Source of the DNA: Emticicia aquatica
GTDB taxonomy: Bacteria > Bacteroidota > Bacteroidia > Cytophagales > Spirosomataceae
Length of the DNA stretch: 64,000 nt
Reading direction: 5' to 3'
Assembly (NCBI RefSeq): GCF_923079645.1
Contig: NZ_CAKLPY010000001.1
Location: 2,066,001-2,130,000, forward strand
Under the pieces are notes generated by a model that ran no database searches, was not told the DNA's origin, and saw only the letters and a list, made by a program, of their open reading frames with translations. Of this stretch, positions 26,001 to 33,534 are shown in pieces. Numbering within the stretch: the stretch's first letter is position 1; each line of letters opens with the position of its first letter. A program made the translations under genes and the position numbers.

Positions 26001-27785
26001 TGTTTCAGCGTTACAAATAGCCAACACGTCAGCAAGCATAATTGTTGGTAAAGGTTTAATCGTCACTGTTACAGGAATTCGACTACTTTCACAAGTCGTA
26101 TTTGAATTATAAATACTTAAATAATATGTATAAATTCCGACGTTCAGCAACTCGGTAATTAAGCTATCTTTTGTACTCAAAATCGCCGTGGAAGTAGCAC
26201 TTTCATACCATCTAAATATTTCTTTTTCCCCTAATAAAGTAGTTGTTTTCAGCTTTACACTTCCTATTCCACATCTAGAAACATTATTTGCCGTTGGAGC
26301 AATTGGTGAATTGATAAGAGCAATTCTATTCTGCTGTGCAACCAACGTTGGCGAATAAACACAGGTCGCAGTCGTACATAAATTATTTGTTGCCGTAGCA
26401 CCTAAACAATTATTATTTGGTGTTGAAATTGAAAAAGTAACTTTACAACGATAATCATTTCCATTATCAGGGCTGCCAATATTTGTTATTTTTAACGTTT
26501 GGGTATTTGCTCCGCTCAAACTTCCGCCATCGCTGACATCATTCCAAGTATTTACAGTCTTTTTTTGCCATTGAAAGCCAGTTGCCGTTCCTTGAATTGT
26601 TGTCGAAAGCGATGCCGTTGAACCCGTACAAACAATTGGGTCATTGGCCGATATAACTGTATTAATCAACAGATTAGAAATGTCTGACGTGTTAGTGCAA
26701 CCTTTTTCATCGGTAATTATACACTTATATTTACTGCCGTGTGGGTCAACGGTACTACCAATGTCATCAACCAATAAATTAGAAGAAGTAGTTGTATTTA
26801 CGACGCTATGATTGGCATCAAGCAAAATATTTGAAAAAGTGCCTGTTACACTTCGTTGCCATTGAAAAGTAAGCTTTGAGCCGCTCGCATTTACAATAAA
26901 TCTGGTACTAAGTCCAAGACAATCCGACTGATTTGCAATGGGTTGACTCGTAATCATGGGTCGTGTATATGAAACCGTCATTGGATTTGAAATCAAGCTA
27001 TTTAATCCACCACAATTAGTAAAAACACATTGATAAATTTCGGTAGCAGTAACATTTACTAGATTAAGCGTGGTAGTTGCTCCGTTAATAATCGAGCCAT
27101 TACTAATATTTAGCCAGTCGTTACCAACTTTTTTTTGCCAATAAAAAGAATCTGCCCCCGTTGAAGTAGCACTGAGCACAGCATTGCTTCCATAACAAAC
27201 CGATTGAGTTGAAGGTGATTGATTTGTTACAGAAATTGGATTTTCAATAGTAAAGGTAGCAGTATAATTTCGATTAAAATTAGTGTCATAAAAGCGTTCA
27301 ACCGAACAAGACTGAGTCGTACCAACAAAATATACTTCAATTTTATAGACTCCGTTTGAAAGCCCTGAAAGCAGGTTAATTCCAGCGTTATTTTTTCGCC
27401 ACTTTTGGCAAGAATAATCATTGAAACAAGTTCCTAAATCAGCGTTATTTGGTAATTCTATTTCAGAAAATGCAGGTAAAATTGTACTTCCTTGTAAATA
27501 AATTCGATAAGCTAATTTTATTGTTGAGATTTCGCAACCTCCATTTTTTTGAGTAATAGCTTCTCCTCCATTGAGTAAAAGTGTTGATGAACAAGCGAAG
27601 ATTCCCAAATTTTTATCATTAAAACTTTCATTTCCTGACGAACCACTCCCATCAAAAATAACTTCGTTTCCATTACTATTAATGATGATTTGCGACTGAA
27701 ATACACTTACATTTTGGGCAAAGAGTTGATTAAAGACAAACAAAAAAAAGCACGACATAAATGTCGAAAAATAGATTTTTCTCAT
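17013..27785 (-). CDS. Giant secreted Ig-like repeat protein with T9SS sorting domain
   Basis: This is 3590 residues. A signal peptide ends at NQLFAQ (about residue 24). An N-terminal module (about 25-180) is followed by a long mosaic of three repeat types. Ig-like domains are recognised by (Y/F)QWQ(K/R) cores and QP-x-x-Q-x-x-C-x-G-N-S starts. Domains of about 75 residues have YCQN...WY...YYVSQ...CES cores. Eight copies of a cysteine-bearing repeat (I-S-G-N-x-x-I-C-x-G ... GC-x-G-x-V-x-W-S-x-G ... GTY-x-A-x-C-x-x-N-x-C-x-S) lie roughly at residues 1190-2450. The last ~84 residues (from about 3507, KCLVFSNP ... GVYVVDLIDEKG ... QKIVINR) form a type A T9SS C-terminal domain. The protein should be exported and attached to the surface as an adhesin or scaffold. 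No enzyme domain seen. It is monocistronic. Confidence 0.9.
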   Translation of the reverse strand: MRKIYFSTFMSCFFLFVFNQLFAQNVSVFQSQIIINSNGNEVIFDGSGSSGNESFNDKNLGIFACSSTLLLNGGEAITQKNGGCEISTIKLAYRIYLQGSTILPAFSEIELPNNADLGTCFNDYSCQKWRKNNAGINLLSGLSNGVYKIEVYFVGTTQSCSVERFYDTNFNRNYTATFTIENPISVTNQSPSTQSVCYGSNAVLSATSTGADSFYWQKKVGNDWLNISNGSIINGATTTLNLVNVTATEIYQCVFTNCGGLNSLISNPMTVSYTRPMITSQPIANQSDCLGLSTRFIVNASGSKLTFQWQRSVTGTFSNILLDANHSVVNTTTSSNLLVDDIGSTVDPHGSKYKCIITDEKGCTNTSDISNLLINTVISANDPIVCTGSTASLSTTIQGTATGFQWQKKTVNTWNDVSDGGSLSGANTQTLKITNIGSPDNGNDYRCKVTFSISTPNNNCLGATATNNLCTTATCVYSPTLVAQQNRIALINSPIAPTANNVSRCGIGSVKLKTTTLLGEKEIFRWYESATSTAILSTKDSLITELLNVGIYTYYLSIYNSNTTCESSRIPVTVTIKPLPTIMLADVLAICNAETSFNLPFSETSNSPDLYSISASNPELSNFSLINNAPLGSSPINIPIPSNSAAGNYQFAISVTNSTTSCISEPQNFSVKINETPYKPTVISPVNYCQNQSSTALTATAIGTNSLFWYGTNAIGGIAEINAPIPNSTIVGSTTYYLSQKSVDNCESLRAEIFVKINENPTAPTTNTDISYCNNAVATSLIAIPENSNSLIWYDENDNVLTSSPTPNTGIIGTQVFKVSQKTPFPAGCEGIKSIISLKINANPTIPLVNSPIGYCQNALASKLSATPTNTNQLIWYGTSSTGGTSSLLAPIPSTNLSGKKDYYVSQKDENSCESFRAKIEVDVTPTLMATIAGINAFCITGILNNSTTLTTNPIGGNGTFTYQWQNLAGNIETATNQTYIVFSQNANTDTYKSIVKSGFCTTSATLTVNKQGLADTPNVTGNLPDLCVSGSKTLKIDNPNAFGVYKWFSDENSLAPIALGTSFTTPILSETSTFYVVREANLTANLVCQTERKTVIININSIPAKPEINNSANKTTFCNSDESFTLNVSCNSGNGQYRLNSSSWIAGNSVTINPSSFLANTTITYDFKCVLEEGCESNFSSAIIKITSSTAAPIISGNTSFCEGTSTILIANGCAGDIIWSNGISASSITVSSAGTYQAKCFANNCMSFLSDKLITSVNSFPTFSKQPLNQTNCKGNSQSFSATVNSIATLQWEYRKTNNDLFSNVGTPFVGLSRSFAASNIGSSTYPNGSEFRLKATSNSCISYSDIAVLKVNTISGDIPDLTICSAKTAIFDLENLTINGTISSYEWEVSSSAGSGFIAVSGSQFSGEKTNKLVINPVSSIDGNKYYRCKIVFTNTVSGACTIQTLSGKLTVTTIPPPVITGSNNICEGDVTTLTASGCIGTVKWNNGLTGSMITVSLSGAYKAKCLKENCESDYSNEHILSINDLPNSPKITSNDTDNTICQGEQLTLTSSECAGTVFWSNSKTSNEIIVSTAGTYSAQCIVNNCLSEKSPPQIIVVNNIPAPPIISGNASICFGTATILTANGCNGFVRWNFGSTNTSISVSSSGTYTVSCTENDCESEVSRPKIVTVRAVPAAPLIKGSLTICKGSAQILTANGCYGTISWNTGDLGSTLSVLSSGTYTATCTENECTSLISPPHIISENQLPNIRLDAILPICNSATEYDLSYLTKENSPDKYSLVSTMPDFDEINEAELPESPILINIPQAKSGIFVFTLTLKNTETGCVNSQPFDATILPPLIGGSIENSSSTINCSGYNAGVISSINLAGGGKIPYEYQWQSSINRESFIDITNAKSSSYDPPGLTQTTYFRRITKDACEEEGFSDNIHQIIIVSDPQISITDATDKTLCSGGEIVLNATILGGAGTCAITWQSSNSPSGMFINEQNGGFSFTKTILNDTYLPQIKYFRAIYVCSGIGSSACNQAISETVKVTIHPIPNPPTISPNSAVLCSNQSIKLIADGCNGTVIWDGNQSGSTLMVTEAGTYSATCTVNNCMSTMRALSLISEVESPINPPIISSSTVICKGNSANLEASGCTGIVVWSNGMTGVRITVSPSLTTNYTAICTDGICISAESNQVIVTLKEYPIINQQPKSQADCRGNSVTFLVNASTSNSYQWQRKITNENFENIPYAIANTLTITDVGSISNPNLSEYRIIIANDVCAVTSTAAILTVNNVSGSIDDQYICGGNNVTFDLDSIRTTGIIQNYQWQKRVSTSGTWNDILEERNSTLIINNASKIDAQYYRCKINFSAGSSTCARYTTEEDANGAKLMVYESTMPIISGNNAICLGKSTKLTASNCNGNLTWSSGQTTPIITVSPIETSTYTVICTSNQCDFVVESAPFEVKVNATPIPENATFDVIFPEKLTFKAIKTIINGKLKWYNKATNGTFDEVPPSYSSVGSYIYWVTQLDSITTCESSRLQINAKLLDYFHITKQPSTQADCKGNSVYMDVTAVGPNANFTYQWQRKRPNEAEFLDLLEDGKGIKGWFSKTMSVSNVGNQDNPHLTQYRCIVRNGDQFLTSESATLKVNSVVGSLPNLGICIGGSRSFNLQSYFIITGNIASYQWQFRSETNGIWTNLTDKNGISGSNKNVLKFNNVTFEQGVYYRCLIKFNTEDFECTEPTDAAKLIVSAYPPAPLVNDVFYCQNSNASKLKVNSSFQNLVWYNQKEEKISDLAPTPSTSLAGKYKYYVADQTDEGCEGPKAAINVEIGALPPNPINTTPNSVSEGTILTFSAENSSSESEILRWYNSATGTTFSTSAPTFSAIGKYTRYVAQLSKYSCLGSRLAISASIIPILKFSKQPTSQVDCDGNAVVFSVTAISSNDISYQWQRQKPTENVFSDILGETTKSLNIANVGDEQNPNLSKYRCVVNDEKSTIISDEATLTVNEIKGKISNINLCFGKKAKLSFDNLLITGKTQQYQWQKKEGNTYTNIQTNEDGTALVNEMGTYRGRVTFLVSDKSTCVQNTNDIKIETKPIPLAPQVIDKIICQNSPFNLSKSVIFTNTTIWYDSKMDTLGKKAAPQLDVSKVGKNTFYVSQINQFACESERKSFEIIVSPIPANPLTTDVQFCRNAPSTVLNAIIENENQLVWYESFDTKISLIQAPLPETKVDGQKSYFVSAKNATNCESSREELKVKIVPCIATFENNFNNCSTVSSDKVNGQKWYDLYDSNGLLYVSVNPNGENLGKVLALMKYFEKVPFLSNKMPLMPRYIDFQSMLKNKFVNPVFIRIYYKNSEFEAFKTATKQPNLTINDFVIVHYDGVREDCDFQNNDNFLEGKSEVIDKNVIGKQVTDDFFYVEFQLNSFSEIGVTIENFTKILFSVNEIENQNFRLNWETSFEINAEKFIIERSTDCENWISFGEVKANGLASSYEMIDYQPLSGKNCYRLIYLNNQGFRKYSETIEVNLSDLNPKCLVFSNPISSDDVNVYLRNFIEKEIKIYNLLGQEQAFNWKKDERGIIRITPKENLKGVYVVDLIDEKGTHCTQKIVINR

Positions 27786-28135
27786 CGTATATTAAAATTA
27801 ATTGGTGGATAAATAGACCAATACTACATTGATGGCATTGGCTTAGTCTGGAAACCTAAAAATTGAAAGTTGAGCTTAAATTTTAGGCGGAACAAAAAAA
27901 TGAATAAATAGTGTAACTTTTTTTAGGCAAAAAGTAGTTATTGGATATAATATTTTTCATATTAATCGAGCAGTTAAAGTTGTGTTTTGGAAATTAAAAC
28001 TAGAACAAAAAATAATATTTACATAGAAAAAAGACTTTTTTTTAGAAAAATTCCTCATCCAACAGAAACAAACACAGATTGGCCGCATAAGCGTGTGATT
28101 TTTATTGGCTTCAAAACTAAAACAATCTGTATTAT
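27786..28135. other. Intergenic region without a recognisable gene
   Basis: These 350 AT-rich bases lie between the divergent giant gene and the DUF2805 gene. I found no plausible frame, RNA gene, strong hairpin or exact TAnnTTTG box facing either gene. It presumably contains both promoters. Confidence 0.6.
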
Positions 28136-28462
28136 ATGAGGGTTAAGAAAAGACTAAATAACTTTTTAATGAATTCAAGAGCAAAATATCATTCAATCAA
28201 CGACCAAGATAGAGATAGAATCGTAGAAATGGCTTGGGAAGACCGCACTCCTTTTGATGCAATAGAAATTCAATTTGGACTGAAAGAACAGGAAGTTATC
28301 GAACTAATGCGACGAGAGATGAAACCGTCATCTTGGCGAATGTGGCGTGAACGTGTACAAGGTAGAGTTACGAAACATTTGGCAAAATCTGGAATTGATG
28401 ATTTTCGCCATAAATGCAGTCGCCAACGAAGTATTTCTCATAATAAAATTGCAAAAAAATGA
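28136..28462 (+). CDS. DUF2805 / TIGR03643 family protein
   Basis: This is 108 residues. The core RDRIVEMAWEDRTPFDAIEI, followed by QFGLKEQEVIELMRREMKPS and WRMWRERVQGRVTKH, is the hallmark of this small conserved family of unknown function. The helical pattern resembles a helix-turn-helix, so a nucleic-acid role is conceivable but unproven. The first ATG is at 28136; the ATG at 28169 (MNSRAKYHSI) gives a protein nearer the usual start of the family and may be the real one. It is a single gene upstream of the Lrp regulator, which has its own promoter. Confidence 0.8.
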   Translation: MRVKKRLNNFLMNSRAKYHSINDQDRDRIVEMAWEDRTPFDAIEIQFGLKEQEVIELMRREMKPSSWRMWRERVQGRVTKHLAKSGIDDFRHKCSRQRSISHNKIAKK

Positions 28463-28545
28463 GGTAAATCTGTCATATCAATTTTTGTTTTCAGGCTTTT
28501 TTCCAAAATAAGTTTTCTTTTTTGTTATTTTTTCAGAATTAATAA

Positions 28546-28574
28546 TTGTTTTATTTAAAAAAACAGTAACTTTG
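28546..28574 (+). promoter_or_regulatory. Promoter of the Lrp/AsnC regulator gene
   Basis: A TTG (28546-28548) and TAACTTTG (28567-28574) are separated by 18 bases, close to the Bacteroidota -33/-7 arrangement. The ATG follows 43 bases after the -7 box. Confidence 0.65.
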
Positions 28575-28617
28575 CACCAAATAATATTTTGCACTTCTAA
28601 TAAATCAATTACTCCAA

Positions 28618-29088
28618 ATGAGTATTAACAAACTAGACCAGATTGACCATAGCCTTCTGGAAATCTTACAAAGTAATGGTAAAATTACCAACGCTCAGCT
28701 TTCAAAAGAAATCGGATTATCGCCTGCTCCAACCCTCGAAAGGGTAAAAAAATTAGAAGTTTCGGGTATCATCAAAAGTTACCATGCTCAAATAGATAGA
28801 GAAAAAGTTGGACTTGGCGTAATGACTTTCGTGCAAGTATCGCTTTCGGGACACCGCAAAGCCGTTACCGAAGCTTTTGTTGAAAAAATCGCTAAAGTAC
28901 CTGAAATTATTGAATGTCATCACGTAACTGGTTCGTGTGACTTTTTGTTGAAAGTGATTGCGAAAGATATAAATTCTTACCAAAAACTTATCATGGAGAC
29001 CATTAATGAGATTGAAGAAGTAGCCAATACTCAAACAATGGTTATTCTTTCTACTTTTAAAGATACACAAGTATTGCCTGTACCTTGA
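28618..29088 (+). CDS. Lrp/AsnC family transcriptional regulator
   Basis: This is 156 residues. An N-terminal winged helix-turn-helix (about 6-60: LDQIDHSLLEILQSNGKITN ... LSKEIGLSPAPTLERVKKLE) is followed by the RAM/AsnC ligand-binding domain (about 70-150: GLGVMTFVQVSL, EIIECHHVTGSCDFLLKVIA). Family members form octamers and sense amino acids or related metabolites. The gene is monocistronic, with its own promoter and terminator, so it probably acts on distant targets or itself; no target site was identified here. Confidence 0.93.
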   Translation: MSINKLDQIDHSLLEILQSNGKITNAQLSKEIGLSPAPTLERVKKLEVSGIIKSYHAQIDREKVGLGVMTFVQVSLSGHRKAVTEAFVEKIAKVPEIIECHHVTGSCDFLLKVIAKDINSYQKLIMETINEIEEVANTQTMVILSTFKDTQVLPVP

Positions 29089-29112
29089 TAAATAGGCTTT
29101 ACTTCTAATGCC

Positions 29113-29148
29113 AAAAGCACTAAAATTATTAATTTTAGTGCTTTTTTT
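29113..29148. terminator. Terminator shared by the Lrp gene and the phosphoesterase gene
   Basis: AAAAGCACTAAAATT (29113-29127) pairs perfectly with AATTTTAGTGCTTTT (29131-29145) around a 3-base loop. T runs occur on both strands, fitting two convergent genes. Confidence 0.85.
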
Positions 29149-29165
29149 GTTGCTAATAACGTTCA

Positions 29166-31535
29166 TTAATACTTAATAATTTTTTGATTTATCCTTAATT
29201 TTGATGTTTTTAACGTTAAAATGTAAGTTCCAGCAGCATATTCTTCTAAAGAAAATTGTTCTTGCTGATTGATAGAAATTGACTTTTGTGACAATTTTTT
29301 ACCATTTATATCTCGCAAAATCAACAGACCTTTGATTTGTTTATTTGTATGATTTTCTATGGTTATTTCTCCAAAAGTAGGATTTGGAAAAATACTCACT
29401 GCTTGATTTTCTTCTCCTTCAATCGCTAATGGAGCTAAAATTGAAATTTTATTATTACTTAAAACTGTACCATTGCCGCATATATTACTCACATTTTCTA
29501 AAACATAATTTGCACTTGCCAATTGCTTTACCTTCAACACAAGCTCTTTACTTTGGGCAGTACCTTCCGTAAAAGAGCTAATTTTATAAGTAAAAGGTAA
29601 AGAGCCTTCAAAACCAAGTTTTAAGGTTATGATAGTATCAAAAGGAATGATTGTTTCACCTAAAAAGGTGGCAGTTGCTGGTAAAAAAACTGAAAATTTT
29701 TGACTAGGAATTTCTTCAAAAAAATCGACATTTGGTCTTATTCGAAAACGATAATTGGGACTTTCTTTCAATGTGTCAGCAAGCGTAATTTCAAATGGAC
29801 TTTTACTCGCTTTAGCTACAACTGTAGCTTTATCAAAAGAGCCATTTTCATCGGATAATTCGAGCTGATAATTCCATTTTCCTGTTGGAGTATTTTTAAC
29901 ATTAAAATATACCTTCAAGGATTTTTTTAAGCAAATTGGCTCAGAACTAAGGAATTCAGTAGTAATAATAGGTTTTGGCGAAACTGTAATCTGAAAAATA
30001 TCCTTCAAAAAACCAAGTGAATCTACAACTGAAATAATTGTATCTTTTCGAGGAGAAATCTCTATAAATTCTTGATTTTTTACCCCAATCGACCATTGAT
30101 GTGATCCTTTCCACGAAGCATTTAATCTTATTTTTTCACCATATTCGATACTTTTCTTTTCCGTTTTATTAACATTCTTAAAAACGGTGAAATTATCTCT
30201 AATTTCGCCATCGGCACAAACCCAACGGGCATCTAAGCGATTATCATTAAAAGTCATTAACAAAGAACCGCCGATGGTATAATTTGAATAGACTGAAGTT
30301 GGGTGTGGCTCAGGGTCGCCGTTCCAATCGAGTCTTCCTGCTGAACCAACAACAGCATAAATCGTACCTTCATCTTTATTGATTATTGGTCGAGAATCAC
30401 CTTTTTTTTCATATTTCCCATTTACATTTTGTACGACATGAATCGCGGGATTAAAAGTTGCTGAATGCCCAGTTTGGCCTTTCATCAAAAACGAACGCTC
30501 GTAAACATGACTATGGCCATTCAATACTAAATCTACTTTATTTTTATCGAAAACAGGCACCAAACGTTCTCGAATTAACCTCAATTCTTCCTCTGCATTA
30601 GAATCATGAGAACGTTTTGTATATGGAGGATGATGAAAAAAAACAACCGTCCAAAGAGATTTATTGCTTTCTAAATCATGAACTAGCCATTGGTATTGTT
30701 TACTTTCAGTATTATAAAGTCGAAATTTTCCTTCTTCAAGTCCATATGAATCGAGGGCTACAAAATGTATATTTCCATAATTATAAGAATAATAAGCTTT
30801 TGTGTTAGAGGCAATGCCGCCCAATTCGCCTTGAGTTGGAACATTAATAATATTGAAATAACTAATCTTTTTGTCGATTTGTGCGGTGGGAGTTTCTAAA
30901 TATTCGTGATTGCCTGGAACTGGAAAAAATGTAGTATTTCCTAAAATATTGCTACCATAAAAATCAAAAACTAACTTTTGGTATTCGGTATCAGTTCCAA
31001 CCCCATAAGCATTGTCACCAAGCCAAAGCCACATATCTGTATAACTTGATTTATTTTTGAGATATTGGTCACGAACATCAGTCTGATTTTTTGTATAAAC
31101 AGGTTTTGAGTTATCGCCAAAATCTCCCATCGCCCAGATATTTATTGGTCGAGAATTATTAACTGTTGGAGCGGTAATAAAGTAAAAATCTCTGCCTGAT
31201 GCTAACGTTTTTGTATCTGAACCAACCGAATAAGAATACCTTGTATTTGGCTCTAAATCAGTTAGTTGCACAATATGTTCCTTCGTCAATGTTAAATCTT
31301 TTACTGTTTGTTTTTCTGCAAAATCTTGCTTGTTATAAGTAACTAAACTATTGGTAAGTAAGTCAGTTCGCCAACGAATTATGACTGAATTACTTCCCAA
31401 TTGTTGCAAATAAGGGCCACGAATGAGCGTTTGTGCTTGAAGAAAACCCACCCAGCCCTTCGCAATAGGAAGGGATAAGCAGACAAATAATATGGCGGTG
31501 GATTGTATTTTTTTTCTAAATTCTTGAAATATCAT
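29166..31535 (-). CDS. Secreted metallophosphoesterase with T9SS sorting domain
   Basis: This is 789 residues. A signal region ends near VGFLQAQ (about 35). A purple-acid-phosphatase-type N-terminal domain (about 37-120: IRGPYLQQLGSNSVIIRWRT) follows. The calcineurin-like catalytic domain (about 130-440) carries the metal motifs WAMGDFGDNS, WLGDNAYG, PGNHEY, FFHHPPY and NGHSHVYERS. Residues about 450-700 look like Ig/FN3-like spacers, and the last ~75 (SIFPNPTFGEITIEN ... GTYILTLKTSKLRINQKII) form a type A T9SS C-terminal domain. It is likely a surface or extracellular phosphatase for organic phosphate. All metal-ligand motifs are present. It faces the Lrp gene. Confidence 0.92.
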   Translation of the reverse strand: MIFQEFRKKIQSTAILFVCLSLPIAKGWVGFLQAQTLIRGPYLQQLGSNSVIIRWRTDLLTNSLVTYNKQDFAEKQTVKDLTLTKEHIVQLTDLEPNTRYSYSVGSDTKTLASGRDFYFITAPTVNNSRPINIWAMGDFGDNSKPVYTKNQTDVRDQYLKNKSSYTDMWLWLGDNAYGVGTDTEYQKLVFDFYGSNILGNTTFFPVPGNHEYLETPTAQIDKKISYFNIINVPTQGELGGIASNTKAYYSYNYGNIHFVALDSYGLEEGKFRLYNTESKQYQWLVHDLESNKSLWTVVFFHHPPYTKRSHDSNAEEELRLIRERLVPVFDKNKVDLVLNGHSHVYERSFLMKGQTGHSATFNPAIHVVQNVNGKYEKKGDSRPIINKDEGTIYAVVGSAGRLDWNGDPEPHPTSVYSNYTIGGSLLMTFNDNRLDARWVCADGEIRDNFTVFKNVNKTEKKSIEYGEKIRLNASWKGSHQWSIGVKNQEFIEISPRKDTIISVVDSLGFLKDIFQITVSPKPIITTEFLSSEPICLKKSLKVYFNVKNTPTGKWNYQLELSDENGSFDKATVVAKASKSPFEITLADTLKESPNYRFRIRPNVDFFEEIPSQKFSVFLPATATFLGETIIPFDTIITLKLGFEGSLPFTYKISSFTEGTAQSKELVLKVKQLASANYVLENVSNICGNGTVLSNNKISILAPLAIEGEENQAVSIFPNPTFGEITIENHTNKQIKGLLILRDINGKKLSQKSISINQQEQFSLEEYAAGTYILTLKTSKLRINQKIIKY

Positions 31536-31598
31536 ATATTTTCTTGAAAATTACTTTCAAAAGTAAGGTCAAAAAAAATGAAATTTAAGAAGAGCGGC

Positions 31599-32819
31599 CT
31601 ATTTCTTTTTCTTATCAGCCTTCATTACTTTTTTGGTCTCTTCAATAAGTTTTTTAGCTTCTTTATATGTTTCCAATTTTTTATCAGCGTTTGTGGCTAC
31701 GACATTAAAATATTGCAAAGCTTTTACATAATCTTTTTCTGAATTTGCTATTTTCCCAAGTGCTAAATTAGCTCCTAAAAAATATCCTGAATCTTTAGAA
31801 TCATTTTGTAAAGCAAAATCAATGGTTTTTTGATAATATTCTCGAGCTTTAGGCAAATCTCTTTTATAATTTAGATTAATATAACCCAAAATATATGCAG
31901 CATAACGGCCAGCAGTACTTTCGTAGCCGTATTTTGCTGTATTTACGTTATTGAGCAGCTCTTCGGCCAATTTTTCTGCTTCGTCAGATTTTCCTAACAT
32001 AAATGCAGTTCGGGCAGCAAACCGATGAAAAAATGAATTATCAGGATACAATATGTGCATTTGTGTTGCCATATAATAGGCTTTTTGATGCTGATTTTCC
32101 ATCGAATAGATTTGCATCAAGAAATATTTTGCTTCCATTCTTGTATAAAAAGCATTCGAGGCCACATATTCTAATTGTTTGATTCCTTCATTTTTAACTC
32201 CCTTACGGAAAAATACCAACATCGGTTTCAACGAAGGATAATTCTCTGGAATCCACTTTGAATAATAATTATACAACCCATCGCCAATGGCTAATTCGGG
32301 GTTAAAATCTCCAAATCCACGACATTTTTCTAAATATTTCATTGCTTGTTTACCATCCCATGCAGCTTTTATCCAATTTCCACGCTCCGAATGCAAACGT
32401 CCTTTAAAAGCATAAGCAGCCGCTTGAAAAAATGCCGCTTCTTTATCGCTGTCATCATCATCAAGCATATCATCGGCCAAATCAATGGCTCTATCCATAT
32501 TTGCCAGACACGCATCATCGTGGGTTTCATCTTTGGTATCAGGAACAATTTTCCACCATTCGTTTAATCCCAATAAAAAGAAACCAATCGGATGTTCGGG
32601 ATATTTGACAGTAAGCCATCTAAAATCACGTTCGGCGGCATCGTAATTAAAATTATACATATTATTGATAGCCTGAGTTGCTTCTATCTGAATAGCACGG
32701 TTAGCGAGTAGCACTTCATGATGTTTCTTTTTGGTGTCGCCGCCAAACCAAGAAAACTGTGCCTGAGCCAATTGACTAATCAATAAACAAACCAATAACC
32801 AAGCATTTTTAGATTTCAT
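31599..32819 (-). CDS. Secreted tetratricopeptide-repeat protein
   Basis: This is 406 residues with a signal peptide (LLVCLLISQLAQAQ, ending at about 21). Helical TPR-like pairs cover most of the protein, clearest in YTRMEAKYFLMQIYSMENQH, the NSFFHRFAARTAFMLGKSDE segment and DSGYFLGANLALGKIANSEK. It ends in a lysine tail (KADKKKK). It is probably periplasmic and mediates protein interactions; the partner is unknown. It is transcribed toward the metallophosphoesterase with about 63 bases between them and no obvious terminator, so the two may share a transcript. Confidence 0.8.
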   Translation of the reverse strand: MKSKNAWLLVCLLISQLAQAQFSWFGGDTKKKHHEVLLANRAIQIEATQAINNMYNFNYDAAERDFRWLTVKYPEHPIGFFLLGLNEWWKIVPDTKDETHDDACLANMDRAIDLADDMLDDDDSDKEAAFFQAAAYAFKGRLHSERGNWIKAAWDGKQAMKYLEKCRGFGDFNPELAIGDGLYNYYSKWIPENYPSLKPMLVFFRKGVKNEGIKQLEYVASNAFYTRMEAKYFLMQIYSMENQHQKAYYMATQMHILYPDNSFFHRFAARTAFMLGKSDEAEKLAEELLNNVNTAKYGYESTAGRYAAYILGYINLNYKRDLPKAREYYQKTIDFALQNDSKDSGYFLGANLALGKIANSEKDYVKALQYFNVVATNADKKLETYKEAKKLIEETKKVMKADKKKK

Positions 32820-32858
32820 ATTTTCTGGATTTTTTATTCATTAACGTAACACATTTGG

Positions 32859-32866
32859 CAAAATTA
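32859..32866 (-). promoter_or_regulatory. -7 box for the secreted TPR gene
   Basis: The complement reads TAATTTTG (TAnnTTTG), 39 bases upstream of the ATG at 32819. Confidence 0.45.
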
Positions 32867-32971
32867 CAAAAACTTAAAATTTTCTTAAAATTATTTTTCA
32901 TTAAGTAGAAATCATTTGCAAATCAGCCAAATCTTAGCTTAAATTGCACAAAGAATAAAATTACTTCCAAA

Positions 32972-33502
32972 ATGAAACACATTAGAGACAAATTCTTCGT
33001 ACCATTCATCGAATCTACTCCTTTACAAGACCGCATAAAAGTTCTCGCCCAAGAGGTAAACAAAGATTATGCAGGAAAAAATCCTTTATTGATTGGTGTT
33101 TTGAATGGGTCGTTTATGTTTGTCGGTGATTTATTCAAATCTATTGAGATTGAATGTGAAATAACTTTTATTCGGGTTTCATCGTACCAAAGCACCGAAT
33201 CTACGGGAAATGTAAAGCAAATATTGGGTTTGAAAGAAGATATTCAAAACCGAGATATAATTATTGTCGAAGATATTGTAGATACTGGTATGACAATGCA
33301 AGAGATTTTAGGACAATTGGCTGCCCAAAAACCCGCTTCAATCAAAATAATGACGATGCTTTTCAAACCAGATGCCCTCAAAGTTCCGCTGAAGTTAGAT
33401 TATGTTGGTTTTGAAATTGAAAATAAATTTGTAATTGGCTATGGCCTCGATTATGATGGTTTTGGCAGAAATTTGGATGCCATTTATGTTTTGAAAGAAT
33501 AG
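32972..33502 (+). CDS. hpt: Hypoxanthine phosphoribosyltransferase
   Basis: This 176-residue purine-salvage enzyme transfers phosphoribosyl from PRPP to hypoxanthine or guanine. The PRPP loop IIIVEDIVDTGMTM (about 90-104) is complete. LLIGVLNGSFMFVGDL (about 31-46) supplies the pyrophosphate-binding segment, and FVIGYGLDYDGFGRNL the flexible C-terminal base-binding part. The length is usual for the family. It is followed by the WG-like and GNAT genes on the same strand with a 32-base gap, so these may be co-transcribed. Confidence 0.95.
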   Translation: MKHIRDKFFVPFIESTPLQDRIKVLAQEVNKDYAGKNPLLIGVLNGSFMFVGDLFKSIEIECEITFIRVSSYQSTESTGNVKQILGLKEDIQNRDIIIVEDIVDTGMTMQEILGQLAAQKPASIKIMTMLFKPDALKVPLKLDYVGFEIENKFVIGYGLDYDGFGRNLDAIYVLKE

Positions 33503-33534
33503 AATATTGCCAACTTATCCAATAAAATTTTAAA

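Noticed and set aside
17013..27785. Assembly artefact from repeats
   Set aside because: The frame is uninterrupted for 3590 codons and the repeats differ from one another at many positions, unlike a collapsed or duplicated assembly.
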